Of a DNA stretch of 64,000 nt, positions 54,953 to 63,601 are shown piece by piece. Position 1 is the stretch's first letter, and each line of letters starts with the position of its first letter. The position numbers and the translations under genes are program-made. The stretch spans positions 57,619 through 121,618 of the forward strand of contig CAYIYM010000004.1 in the NCBI GenBank assembly GCA_964367685.1, read 5' to 3'. The stretch comes from CAUPWF01 sp964367685. GTDB taxonomy: Bacteria; Bacillota; Clostridia; Lachnospirales; Lachnospiraceae. The notes beneath the pieces were generated by a model that ran no database searches, was not told the DNA's origin, and was given only the letters and a program-made list of their open reading frames with translations.

Positions 54953-55879
54953 ATGAAAATAGCGAATAACATCACAGAGTTGATTGGGAATACACCTTTG
55001 CTAAAGTTAAATAGATATGCAAAAATACATGAACTAGATGTCTCAATCTGTGCAAAACTTGAGAGTTTCAATCCCTTATCATCTGTGAAGGATAGAGTGG
55101 CTTTGGCGCTAATTCAAGACGGAGAAAAGACAGGTAAAATTCAAGAAGATACAATTATAATAGAGCCAACGAGTGGAAACACTGGGATTGGTTTAGCATT
55201 TGTAACAGCTTCAAAAGGATATTCTTTGATTTTAACAATGCCAGAAACCATGAGTATAGAACGTCGAAATTTATTATCTGCACTAGGTGCAAAGGTCGTA
55301 CTTACAGAAGGTGCTAAAGGAATGCAAGGTGCTGTTGATATGGCGGAAGAACTTCATAAGCAATATACAAATTCTGTTATTTTAGGGCAATTTACGAATT
55401 CGGCTAACCCCCAAGTTCATTTTCTAACAACTGGGCCAGAGATATGGGAGGCAACTGCGGGTGAAGTGGATGTTTTTATCGCTGGAATCGGAACAGGTGG
55501 AAGTATTACCGGTATTGGATCTTATTTGAAATCGAAAAATAAAGAAATACAAATTATTGGTGTAGAACCAGATACTTCACCGCTCCTAACAACAGGAAAA
55601 GCAGGCCCTCATAAAATACAAGGAATAGGTGCTAATTTTATACCAGAAATCCTGGATGTTGAACTTGTGGATGAAGTAGTTACAATAGGGATTGAAGAAG
55701 CGAAAGTAGTTGTCAAGGAAATTGCAAGAACAGAGGGGATTCTCGTTGGAATTTCATCTGGTGCAGTTATTGCAGCAGCTACAAAAGTAGGGAAACGAAG
55801 GGAATATAAAGAAAAAAATATTGTAGTGCTACTACCTGACACGGGAGAGCGTTATATGTCGACGGGGGTATTCGAATAA
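54953..55879 (+). CDS. cysK: O-acetylserine sulfhydrylase (cysteine synthase)
   Basis: A 308-residue PLP enzyme that makes cysteine from O-acetylserine and sulfide. The PLP lysine is in SSVKDR near residue 40, phosphate loops are PTSGNTG near 70 and GIGTGGS near 173. Length fits CysK. AGGAGGGG precedes two adjacent ATGs (54950, 54953); the second has better spacing. The sulfatase maturase starts one base after the stop; serine acetyltransferase is convergent nearby. Confidence 0.93.
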   Translation: MKIANNITELIGNTPLLKLNRYAKIHELDVSICAKLESFNPLSSVKDRVALALIQDGEKTGKIQEDTIIIEPTSGNTGIGLAFVTASKGYSLILTMPETMSIERRNLLSALGAKVVLTEGAKGMQGAVDMAEELHKQYTNSVILGQFTNSANPQVHFLTTGPEIWEATAGEVDVFIAGIGTGGSITGIGSYLKSKNKEIQIIGVEPDTSPLLTTGKAGPHKIQGIGANFIPEILDVELVDEVVTIGIEEAKVVVKEIARTEGILVGISSGAVIAAATKVGKRREYKEKNIVVLLPDTGERYMSTGVFE

Positions 55880-55880
55880 C

Positions 55881-56993
55881 ATGCCACCAATAACTGTACT
55901 AATGAAACCTGCATCTAGCTTGTGTAATATGAAATGTGATTATTGCTTTTATTGTGACGAATCGCAGAAGAGGGAAATTGAATCATATGGACTTATGACA
56001 GAGCAAACATTAAAAAATGTCATTCGAAAAACTTTAATCCCAGCAGAAGGATATATTGTGTATGCATTCCAAGGGGGAGAACCAACATTATGTGGTTTGG
56101 ATTTCTTTAAAAAAGTGCTAGAATATCAGAAGCAATATAATAAAAACAATATAACCATTAACAATGCTTTACAAACAAATGGCTATCAAATTGACGAAAA
56201 ATGGTGTGAATTCTTACATGATAATCAATTCTTAGTAGGTGTATCCATTGATGGAACAGAGGAGATACATAATCAGTATCGACACAGTAAATCGGGTGAA
56301 GATTCCTACGAGAGGATTTATAAGACGACACAAATGTTTGATCAGTATCAAGTGGAATACAATATCTTGACTGTAGTACATAAAAATGTAGCAGAGAATA
56401 TCAATGCCATTTATGAAGAATATAAGAAAAAAGGATGGAAATACCAACAATATATTGCATGCCTTGATCCACTAGAAGAAAAGCGAGGTCAGAAAGAATA
56501 TGCACTTTTGCCTGAGGAATATGGGAGATTCTTAGTGAAATTATTTGATTTATGGTATGGTGACTTTGTGAATGGTGGGAACCAACCTTTTATTCGAACT
56601 TTTGAAAATTATGTAGCAATTGCCAAAGGCTATCCAGCAGAATCTTGTGAACAACGAGGTGTATGTGGAATTCAATATGTAATTGAAGGAGATGGAAGTG
56701 TATATCCTTGTGATTTCTTCGTATTAGATGATTACAAATTAGGGAATTTTAATGAAGATCGCATCATCCATGTGGATGAGCGCAGGGCTGAACTTGGATT
56801 TATAGTGGAGTCACAGAAGCTTACAGCGGAATGTAAAGCATGTGAGTATTTTTTATTGTGTCGTGGTGGTTGCCAAAGAAATCGTGAGCGGAATGAAGAA
56901 GGAACATATGAAAATTATTTCTGTCAAGCTTATCGCATATTTTTTGCTGCTTGTAAAGATCGAATTATGGAATTAACAAAGTATATACAGTAG
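55881..56993 (+). CDS. anaerobic sulfatase maturase (radical SAM/SPASM)
   Basis: A 370-residue anSME-type enzyme that turns an active-site Cys or Ser of sulfatases into formylglycine. The radical SAM cluster is C15-x3-C19-x2-C22 (CNMKCDYCFYC); the SPASM Cys (CGIQYV, YPCDFF, CKACEYFLLCRGGC, FCQAY) hold the auxiliary Fe-S clusters. No sulfatase gene lies in this window. It starts one base after cysK, linking sulfate-ester release to cysteine synthesis. Confidence 0.88.
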   Translation: MPPITVLMKPASSLCNMKCDYCFYCDESQKREIESYGLMTEQTLKNVIRKTLIPAEGYIVYAFQGGEPTLCGLDFFKKVLEYQKQYNKNNITINNALQTNGYQIDEKWCEFLHDNQFLVGVSIDGTEEIHNQYRHSKSGEDSYERIYKTTQMFDQYQVEYNILTVVHKNVAENINAIYEEYKKKGWKYQQYIACLDPLEEKRGQKEYALLPEEYGRFLVKLFDLWYGDFVNGGNQPFIRTFENYVAIAKGYPAESCEQRGVCGIQYVIEGDGSVYPCDFFVLDDYKLGNFNEDRIIHVDERRAELGFIVESQKLTAECKACEYFLLCRGGCQRNRERNEEGTYENYFCQAYRIFFAACKDRIMELTKYIQ

Positions 56994-57029
56994 AATAAGA
57001 TTTTAAGTTGTATCAAATGAATAAATTAA

Positions 57030-57080
57030 AAAATGCTTCTAGGTAACCGAGTAAATGAAATGGTTACTTAGAAGCATTTT
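57030..57080. terminator. bidirectional terminator (19-bp stem)
   Basis: Arms 57030-57048 and 57062-57080 pair with a single wobble. A run of A/T on both sides serves the convergent maturase and cysE genes. Confidence 0.85.
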
Positions 57081-57081
57081 C

Positions 57082-57744
57082 TTATGTTATCGACTCTTCA
57101 TTAGAAGTAGAAATGTTTAGTGCAGATTCTAATTGTTCTATTCGTGCTAGTAATTTCTTCATTTCCTCGGCCATTGGATCTGGTATATGAATGTGGTCAA
57201 GCTGAGTATTATCTACTTGCATTTTACAACCCTTACATTGCACGACTTTAGCTGGGACTCCGACAGCGGTACATCCTTCTGCTAATTCAGTAAGCAGTAC
57301 AGCACCCGCAGCAACCTTACTATTATCACCAACTGTGAATGGTCCTAGGACTTTTGCGCCAGCCCCAATGAGTACATTTTTCCCCAAGGTAGGATGTCTT
57401 TTTCCGTGATCCTTGCCAGTGCCACCAAGAGTGACTCCTTGGAATATGGTACAGCCATCTCCAACAATGGCTGTTTCGCCAATTACAACACCCATTCCGT
57501 GATCAATTAGCACATTGCGACCAATGGTAGCTCCCGGATGAATTTCAATTCCAGTCAGGAATCTTGCAAATTGTGAGAGCAAGCGAGCAAGGAAAAAACA
57601 CTTGTGATTATAAAACCAATGGGCCGGTCTGTGAATAATAATTGCGTGTAATCCAGAATAGAGCAGTAGTATTTCTAATGAATTTCGAGCAGCAGGATCT
57701 CTTTCTTTGACTGCATTTATATCGTCTCTTAATCGTTTGAACAT
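57082..57744 (-). CDS. cysE: serine O-acetyltransferase
   Basis: A 220-residue left-handed beta-helix acyltransferase that makes O-acetylserine for CysK. Short N-terminal helical part, then hexapeptide repeats (IEIHPGATIG; DHGMGVVIGET; FQGVTLGGTG) and the closing loop GVPAKVV. Shorter than E. coli CysE (273), as in the SrpH/Bacillus type. A C-terminal Cys pair (CKGC) is also present. AAAGGATGG precedes the ATG. Confidence 0.93.
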   Translation of the reverse strand: MFKRLRDDINAVKERDPAARNSLEILLLYSGLHAIIIHRPAHWFYNHKCFFLARLLSQFARFLTGIEIHPGATIGRNVLIDHGMGVVIGETAIVGDGCTIFQGVTLGGTGKDHGKRHPTLGKNVLIGAGAKVLGPFTVGDNSKVAAGAVLLTELAEGCTAVGVPAKVVQCKGCKMQVDNTQLDHIHIPDPMAEEMKKLLARIEQLESALNISTSNEESIT

Positions 57745-57792
57745 ATGACACCATCCTTTTCCTTAATATATTTGATAATCCTTTGATGAATG

Positions 57793-59073
57793 TTAATCAT
57801 CACTGTCGTCATCATTGTCGTCGTCATCTACGTCATCATCAGAATCCTGATCTTGTGAACCGCTATCATTATTCGAATCATCATTATCGCTGTCATCATC
57901 AGAATCATTAGAGTCATCAGAAGAATCATCGTCATCATCGTCGATAACAGGAGGAGTTGGGGCTACGACGTTGTTATTATCGTCATCGTCGTTGTCATCG
58001 TTCATATCATCATTTTGATCGTCGTCATCATTATCGTTGTCATCACTATCGTTGACATCATCATCGTCATCATCATCAGAATCAGTGCTTGGTTTAGTTC
58101 CAGTGTTACTATTTGGTTTCGTTACAGTTGAATCATCATCATCGTCACTGTCGTCGTTGTCATCGTCGTCACTATCGATATCGTCGTTATCATCGTCGTC
58201 ATCGTCATTTGAAGTGTTTCCAGTATAATTTTCTTCGATAAAATCTTCAAATAAATCATCTACTGCATCAACATATTGGCTAAGGGTAGAATCCTCAGCA
58301 GTTGTATCATCTAGTAAATCCTCAAGATTCGAGAAGTAAAGGGCCATTTCATCTAAACTCAACTTGGAGAATTGGTTAATATCTAGATTTGGGTCGTACT
58401 CAAGAATGGATGAAATCATGAGTGCTTTTCCATAAGAAATATTAAGCTGATCGGCTAAAGCTTGAACTTCTGGTGTTTTTGTTGAGGTAGTTTCCTGTGC
58501 AAGAACAAGGGAGTCTATCGATAAGGCTTGTAGTAGATCAGAAGTTGTTTGAGTAAGTGAATCTTGCAATTCCTTCGCTTTTTTAGAATCATCGTTTTCA
58601 ACTGTAAAGAGTACAGTGTTATGAAGTTCATCAATATAGCCATTGGTTACCATTGATCCAATGATTGCATTTACTGCTATTGTTGCATCTACTTTTTCTA
58701 AATCCATTCCATCTAGAATTTCAAGTGCATCATCATTTAAAGCATGTACATCAAGGATTTTATTTGATTTATTAGTAATTAGCTCAATACTTGGATTGAC
58801 ATCAATTCCGATAATTGAGTCTTCAGCAAAAGAATTCATATACATAGTCCCGCCCGAGAATAAAATAAGAAGACTTGCTGCAGCAGCTACAAATTTTTGA
58901 GCCGTGCGGAATTTTACAACTTTCTTCTTACTTGAACTTTGCTCGACGGATTGGCTAAGAGCATAGCCGCCAATATCGCAGTGTATGTCAGCATTTGCAA
59001 CTTTGTCATAGACATCAGGTGTGATTGCTGAAATAGATTCATTTATTTTTTGGTTAATTGTATCTTTGTTCAT
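57793..59073 (-). CDS. RsgI-like anti-sigma factor with Asp-rich extracellular tail
   Basis: A 426-residue membrane protein. Cytoplasmic residues 1-58 would bind the sigma factor, TM about 59-80, then an RsgI-type juxtamembrane domain (IIGIDVNPSIEL and ALNDDALEILDG) to about residue 260. The last ~135 residues are nearly all Asp, Ser and Asn, with short Thr/Pro breaks. In Clostridia, RsgI proteins sense extracellular polysaccharide through a C-terminal binding module; here an acidic tail takes its place, suggesting Ca2+ or surface-charge sensing (inference). AGGAGG precedes the ATG; the ECF sigma gene is 17 bases upstream. Confidence 0.82.
   Translation of the reverse strand: MNKDTINQKINESISAITPDVYDKVANADIHCDIGGYALSQSVEQSSSKKKVVKFRTAQKFVAAAASLLILFSGGTMYMNSFAEDSIIGIDVNPSIELITNKSNKILDVHALNDDALEILDGMDLEKVDATIAVNAIIGSMVTNGYIDELHNTVLFTVENDDSKKAKELQDSLTQTTSDLLQALSIDSLVLAQETTSTKTPEVQALADQLNISYGKALMISSILEYDPNLDINQFSKLSLDEMALYFSNLEDLLDDTTAEDSTLSQYVDAVDDLFEDFIEENYTGNTSNDDDDDDNDDIDSDDDDNDDSDDDDDSTVTKPNSNTGTKPSTDSDDDDDDDVNDSDDNDNDDDDQNDDMNDDNDDDDNNNVVAPTPPVIDDDDDDSSDDSNDSDDDSDNDDSNNDSGSQDQDSDDDVDDDDNDDDSDD
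57796..58212 (-). repeat. low-complexity GAT/GAC triplet region
   Basis: On the minus strand, runs of Asp codons (GAT, GAC) broken by Ser and Asn codons encode the acidic tail. It is length-unstable by nature and likely to vary between strains. A Ser-rich frame on the plus strand is only its shadow. Confidence 0.85.
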
Positions 59074-59090
59074 AGTTACCTCCTATAGAA

Positions 59091-59663
59091 TTATATTTTA
59101 GCTGCTTTGCTAAGCTTGGCGATTGCACGTTTGTACTTAGATAGAACCGTAGAAAGTGATAGATTAAGTATGGTTGCAATTTCACGGTGTTTCATTCCAG
59201 TTTGTGCATGAAGGATTACGATTTGCCTCTCTTCATCAGTTAGAACCTGCATTAAATGTTCAATCATCATTTTGTTTTCGACACTAACTGCAAGATCAGA
59301 GTCAATTGCAAGATCAACAACCTCATCTATGTCGACATTTTGTGACGATTTGTGACGTAGTTTTGCGAAGCAAAGATTACGTGTAATTGTTAAAATCCAA
59401 GCCATTGGCTTCCCGTTGGAGGTATAAGCATGGGCATATTTTCTGATTTGCAAGTAAGCATCTTGCATTACATCCTCGGCATCATGGGTATTTTTTAATA
59501 TGGATAGAGCAAAACCAAAGATTGCCTTATCTGTCTTTCTATATAATTCTTCAAATGCCATTGCGTCGTCATTACCGATTTTGTGAATTATTTCATCGGA
59601 AATATTAATTTTTGTTTTGAAATGCGAGATTTCATTCTGGATAGTACAAATAGTTATTAACAC
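59091..59663 (-). CDS. ECF-type RNA polymerase sigma factor
   Basis: A 190-residue sigma-70-family ECF factor (SigI/sigma-24-like). Region 2 (residues about 35-95: DAMAFEELYRK; DAEDVMQDAYLQI) and region 4 (about 135-185: LTDEERQIV; TGMKHREIATIL; STVLSKYKRA). GTG start at 59663, with GGGAG ahead. It is paired with the RsgI-like gene 17 bases downstream. I find no convincing ECF consensus promoter in the 59664-59995 gap. Confidence 0.9.
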   Translation of the reverse strand: MLITICTIQNEISHFKTKINISDEIIHKIGNDDAMAFEELYRKTDKAIFGFALSILKNTHDAEDVMQDAYLQIRKYAHAYTSNGKPMAWILTITRNLCFAKLRHKSSQNVDIDEVVDLAIDSDLAVSVENKMMIEHLMQVLTDEERQIVILHAQTGMKHREIATILNLSLSTVLSKYKRAIAKLSKAAKI

Positions 59664-59995
59664 TTGAATACTCCCTTCTATAATAATAATGTTTTAAAGT
59701 GTGAATTTATTGCATAAAATATAATAAATTTATAAATATATTATTTGATGTGATTTTCATGACTTGTATTACAATTCATTAATAGAATACAGTTAGAAGT
59801 ATAAAATAGCAAGGAAAATAAGGCGACTAAAAAAATAACTTTTTATAAATTTAACTAAATGTGCTATTAATGAAGAAACGTGATATAATGAGTGAATTGC
59901 AAAAAGCTAGAAAAGAATTTGCATGTAGCAATTGTAATAGGAAGCGGAATTGGAATGTAGTAGTTCAATATAGAATGAAACTAAGGAGATGGATT

Positions 59996-60727
59996 ATGAG
60001 CAGTCATAAAATATCAGTAATTTTAATAGATGTTGACAACACTTTAATAGATTTTCATAAATGTTCAGTGGAGTCTACAAGAAGATGTTTTGAAGAAACT
60101 GGATATACTTATTCTGATGAAAAATTCTCTGTTTTCAAAAAGGTGAATGATAGTTTATGGACAGCCTATGAAAAGGGAGAAATTACGAAGCAAGATATCT
60201 TCGATAGAAGGTGGGCGGAAATTTTGAAACAACTAGATATTGAGGAGTCAGGTAAAGAATTTGAAGTAAAGTTTCGAAACTATGTTATAGAAACACATGC
60301 AGAGATAGATGGAGCAATGGAAATGCTAGAGTATCTATCAAGCAACTATTATTTATATGTGGCAAGCAATTCGCAGTATAAGACGCAAAAACCAAGATTA
60401 GAAAATGCCAAGATGCTCCATTACTTCAGAGACTTGTTTGTATCTGATGTAATAGGATACGCAAAGCCAAATCAAGATTTCTTTCAAGGTGCAATGAGAC
60501 GAATTGAGGCAGATTTGGGACGTAAGATTGAGAAAGAAGAGATTCTTATCATTGGAGATTCTCTGTCTGCAGATATTGCAGGGGGATATGAATTTGGAAT
60601 TAAAACATGTTGGTACGATCATCTTCAAGAGGGTATGGAACATATTCAATCTAAGTTAGCAGAAGAAAAAATAGGACATATTGATTATGTTGTACAACAT
60701 TTAAGTGAAGTGACAACTTTTTTATAA
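59996..60727 (+). CDS. HAD hydrolase, YjjG-type 5'-nucleotidase
   Basis: A 243-residue HAD phosphatase. Motif I is IDVDNTLIDF (Asp about residue 12), where Asn replaces the usual Gly as in YjjG. Motif II is VASNSQ near residue 119, the Lys lies in YAKPNQDFF, and motif IV is IIGDSLSADI near 183. Such enzymes clear non-canonical pyrimidine nucleotides. ATG 59996 is chosen over an open frame from 59861 because AAGGAGA precedes it. A TATAAT at 59884-59889 lies in that leader. Confidence 0.82.
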   Translation: MSSHKISVILIDVDNTLIDFHKCSVESTRRCFEETGYTYSDEKFSVFKKVNDSLWTAYEKGEITKQDIFDRRWAEILKQLDIEESGKEFEVKFRNYVIETHAEIDGAMEMLEYLSSNYYLYVASNSQYKTQKPRLENAKMLHYFRDLFVSDVIGYAKPNQDFFQGAMRRIEADLGRKIEKEEILIIGDSLSADIAGGYEFGIKTCWYDHLQEGMEHIQSKLAEEKIGHIDYVVQHLSEVTTFL

Positions 60728-60736
60728 GACCGAAAA

Positions 60737-60807
60737 TAAGAGAACTAAAAATAAGAAAGCTAAAATAAGAAAGCTAAATTAAGAAAGCTAACGTAAGAAA
60801 GTTAAAG
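60737..60807 (+). repeat. tandem repeat, 14-bp unit, about five copies
   Basis: Units begin TAAGAAAG-TTAA-like (TAAGAAAGCTAAAA, ...CTAAAT, ...CTAACG, TAAGAAAGTTAAAG). Partial TAAGAAT units continue to 60846, right up to the MFS start. Confidence 0.85.
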
Positions 60808-60846
60808 TAAGAATATATAAAATCTAAATAAGAATATAAATAAGAA

Positions 60847-62139
60847 ATGAGATTAAGAAGTATGAATAAGTTAAGAAAAAATGATTTAGTAAACACATTT
60901 GTTGAATTAGAGGGTAATCCAAAGTGGTCCTTGATTACTGAACCACTGTGGTTTATACCACATTCGTTGTATCTACCATTTGCATCCCTTTACATGTATC
61001 AGAAAGGGTTATCAAGTGAACAAATTGGAATGACAATTTCTATAGGATTTGCATTGCAAGTACTTTTTGCCCTTCTAGGCGGAATTATAACAGATAAGAT
61101 GGGTCGTAGGAAAACAACCATTATATTTGATACAATCTCATGGTCTATTCCATGTGTGATTTGGGCTTTTGCAGACAATTATTGGTGGTTCTTATTGGCA
61201 GCAGTAATTAATGCTAGTTACCAAATTACGAATGCCTCTTGGAATTGTTTATTTGTAGAAGATTGTCCAGCAAAACATCTTACCAATGCATTTACATTGG
61301 TCCATTTATGTGGAATGTTGTCTGTATTTTTCTCACCGATTGCAATTTTCTTTGTAGACAAGTATTCGGTAATTCAAGTTGTTTCGATTCTCTATATAAT
61401 CTCAGCAATTTCGATGACAGCGAAATTTGTAATATTGTATGTCTGTGGAAGAGAAACTGAAAATGGTGTTATCCGCATGGAGGAGACAAAGAATATTTCA
61501 TATGTGACTATGTTTATGGGATATAAATCAGTTATTAGTAAGATCTTTGGATCGACGAAAATGATGTTTGTTATGGTGTTCTTAGCACTTACGAATATAA
61601 TCTTGATAACAACTACCAACTTTTTTTCATTGTATATTACGGAGCAATTGCATATTTCTGATGGGTTAGTAGCCGTATTTCCAATGGTTCGTACAATGAT
61701 TATGCTTGTATTTGTGTTGATCTTACAAAATGCTATGAATCGACTTAAGATGAAGAATTCTCTTGTATTAGGATTTATCATATACATTGCAAGTCATATT
61801 ATGCTATTAGTTGCGCCAAATAAGAGCTTGGGATTTGTTTTGATTTATACAGTACTTGAAGCTGTAGCATATGCAATTATAGTGCCAAGAAAAGATGCCT
61901 TAATGGCATTTTATGTGGATGAAGGAGAACGTTCAAGAATTTATGCAATCTTCAATGCAGGTATTATTGCGATTTCGGCACCATTTGGAATTATTATTGG
62001 TAAGTTATTTGAAGTAAATAAAAGTTATCCCTTTGTCATGAATATAATCCTAATTGGAATTGCAATGTGTTTGGTTGCGAAGGCTAGAATGATTGCAAAT
62101 TATGATAGAGATGTGAGAGAAAAGCAAACTGGAGCTTAG
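60847..62139 (+). CDS. MFS transporter
   Basis: A 430-residue, 12-helix major facilitator transporter. The loop 2-3 motif is GGIITDKMGRRKT near residue 78. Substrate unknown. The start is unclear: ATG 60847 and ATG 60862 both lack a good ribosome binding site, and both sit next to the 14-bp repeat array. Possible drug, sugar or amino-acid exporter. Confidence 0.82.
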   Translation: MRLRSMNKLRKNDLVNTFVELEGNPKWSLITEPLWFIPHSLYLPFASLYMYQKGLSSEQIGMTISIGFALQVLFALLGGIITDKMGRRKTTIIFDTISWSIPCVIWAFADNYWWFLLAAVINASYQITNASWNCLFVEDCPAKHLTNAFTLVHLCGMLSVFFSPIAIFFVDKYSVIQVVSILYIISAISMTAKFVILYVCGRETENGVIRMEETKNISYVTMFMGYKSVISKIFGSTKMMFVMVFLALTNIILITTTNFFSLYITEQLHISDGLVAVFPMVRTMIMLVFVLILQNAMNRLKMKNSLVLGFIIYIASHIMLLVAPNKSLGFVLIYTVLEAVAYAIIVPRKDALMAFYVDEGERSRIYAIFNAGIIAISAPFGIIIGKLFEVNKSYPFVMNIILIGIAMCLVAKARMIANYDRDVREKQTGA

Positions 62140-62225
62140 CAGTATGAGATTCTACAAGGATTAAATGGTATTGGATAAAAATCAAATTGTACTAAATAAA
62201 AAAATACACTAAATAAAAAAATAGA

Positions 62226-62257
62226 TTGACAAAAAAGAAGCAAAATAGTATTATAAT
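62226..62257 (+). promoter_or_regulatory. ars operon promoter
   Basis: TTGACA (62226-62231) with TATTAT (62249-62254) after 17 bases, overlapping a TATAAT at 62252-62257. The first operator lies just behind it. Confidence 0.75.
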
Positions 62258-62260
62258 CAT

Positions 62261-62276
62261 ATCAAAAATATTTGAT
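62261..62276. promoter_or_regulatory. ArsR-like operator 1
   Basis: ATCAAA (62261-62266) and TTTGAT (62271-62276): 16-bp palindrome, the pattern of ArsR boxes in Firmicutes, directly downstream of the -10. Confidence 0.6.
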
Positions 62277-62286
62277 GTTTAAATAT

Positions 62287-62308
62287 AGCCACTGAGCAAG
62301 TGGCTTTT
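62287..62308 (+). terminator. short leader hairpin in the ars transcript
   Basis: AGCCAC (62287-62292) and GTGGCT (62300-62305) with a 7-base loop, followed by TTT. It is a small terminator-like element between the two operators. Confidence 0.5.
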
Positions 62309-62322
62309 AAAAAGATTTATAT

Positions 62323-62338
62323 ATCAAAAAAAATTGAT
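62323..62338. promoter_or_regulatory. ArsR-like operator 2
   Basis: ATCAA (62323-62327) and TTGAT (62334-62338) in the same 16-bp geometry as operator 1, 18 bases before the acr3 ribosome binding site. Confidence 0.5.
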
Positions 62339-62365
62339 GTGAAATCGTGATTTTAGGAGGACAAA

Positions 62366-63409
62366 ATGAAAGAAAAGCAAACAACTGGAATTAGTTATTT
62401 CGAGAAGAATTTAACTGTATGGGTTATTATTTGTATGGTAGTAGGTATTTTGATAGGACAATTTTTACCATTTATTCCAGAATTTTTAGGAAAATTCGAA
62501 TATGCCAATGTGTCTATTCCAATTGCCTTACTTATTTGGTTGATGATTTATCCAATGATGTTAAAGGTGGATTTTCAAAGTGTTAAGAATGTAGGGAAGA
62601 ATCCTAAAGGTTTATTCGTAACATGGGTAACAAATTGGTTAATCAAGCCATTTACAATGTTTGGAATCGCATGGCTATTTTTCTTTGTAATTTTCAAAGG
62701 ATTTATTACACCAGAACTTGCAACTGACTATCTTGCAGGGGCAGTTATTTTAGGAGCAGCACCATGTACAGCTATGGTATTTGTATGGAGCCATTTAACA
62801 AAAGGAAATCCATCATATACAGTTGTTCAGGTAGCAACCAATGATTTGATTATCTTAATTGCATTTACACCAATCGTAGCATTTTTATTAGGTGTGGGTG
62901 GTGTTGAAATACCATGGGATACTTTGATTTTATCGGTAGTATTATTCGTAGTAATACCACTAATTGCCGGAATTAGCACACGTGTGTATTTGGTTAAAAA
63001 TAAAGGTGAGGCATACTTAAATGAGACATTCATTCCTAAATTTGGGAATGCAACAATTGTAGGCTTACTACTAACATTAATTCTACTATTTTCATTCCAA
63101 GGGGATGTGATTATAGAAAATCCATTGCACATAGTGTTGATTGCAATCCCATTAATTCTTCAAACTGTATTAATATTCTTTGTGGCGTATTTAGCTTCAA
63201 AAGTATTGAAGTTACCACATGAAATAGCAGCACCAGCAGGAATGATTGGAGCATCTAATTTCTTCGAGTTAGCAGTAGCAGTGGCGATAGCTCTATTTGG
63301 AGTAGATAGCCCAGTAGCATTAGCAACAATTGTTGGAGTATTAGTAGAAGTACCTGTTATGTTAGCATTGGTTAAATTTGCAAATAAGACGAAAGGTTGG
63401 TTTAAATAA
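62366..63409 (+). CDS. acr3: arsenite efflux permease, ACR3 type
   Basis: A 347-residue, ten-helix transporter that exports arsenite. The essential Cys sits in LGAAPCTAMVF (about residue 133). Further marks are the N-terminal FEKNLTVWVI and GASNFFELAVA near residue 292. AGGAGG precedes the ATG. Next gene starts one base after the stop. Confidence 0.92.
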   Translation: MKEKQTTGISYFEKNLTVWVIICMVVGILIGQFLPFIPEFLGKFEYANVSIPIALLIWLMIYPMMLKVDFQSVKNVGKNPKGLFVTWVTNWLIKPFTMFGIAWLFFFVIFKGFITPELATDYLAGAVILGAAPCTAMVFVWSHLTKGNPSYTVVQVATNDLIILIAFTPIVAFLLGVGGVEIPWDTLILSVVLFVVIPLIAGISTRVYLVKNKGEAYLNETFIPKFGNATIVGLLLTLILLFSFQGDVIIENPLHIVLIAIPLILQTVLIFFVAYLASKVLKLPHEIAAPAGMIGASNFFELAVAVAIALFGVDSPVALATIVGVLVEVPVMLALVKFANKTKGWFK

Positions 63410-63410
63410 G

Positions 63411-63599
63411 ATGCCTTGTGGAAATGTAAAAGAGTGCGCATGTCCAAAAACTACATGCCCAAATCATAGTAAATGCTGTAGTTGCGTTATAAAACATAGA
63501 AATACAGACAGTCTACCTTTTTGTTTGTTTTTAAATAACGAAGGTGATAAGAGTGTAACTAATTATTATAAAAAATTAAAAGAAAGATTCGAGGGATAA
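63411..63599 (+). CDS. small Cys-rich protein in the ars operon (DUF6485-like)
   Basis: A 62-residue protein whose first half carries a Cys array (CGNVKECACPKTTCPNHSKC, then CSC and CLF), typical of a metal- or metalloid-binding fold. I recall DUF6485 as the nearest family. The ATG at 63411 is taken over an open frame from 63378 inside acr3; it follows the acr3 stop by one base, so translation is coupled. Position between acr3 and arsC suggests a chaperone or arsenic-binding role (inference). Confidence 0.65.
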   Translation: MPCGNVKECACPKTTCPNHSKCCSCVIKHRNTDSLPFCLFLNNEGDKSVTNYYKKLKERFEG

Positions 63600-63601
63600 T
63601 T

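Noticed and set aside
58037..58228. Plus-strand Ser/Leu-rich frame
   Set aside because: Antisense shadow of the GAT/GAC Asp-codon repeats of the anti-sigma factor.
59861..59995. 45-residue N-terminal extension of the YjjG-type HAD, including a CxxC
   Set aside because: AAGGAGA stands before ATG 59996, the HAD core begins there, and a TATAAT lies within the supposed coding leader.
60737..60807. Repeat array as a CRISPR
   Set aside because: Units are 14 bp, directly adjacent without spacers, and no cas gene is present.
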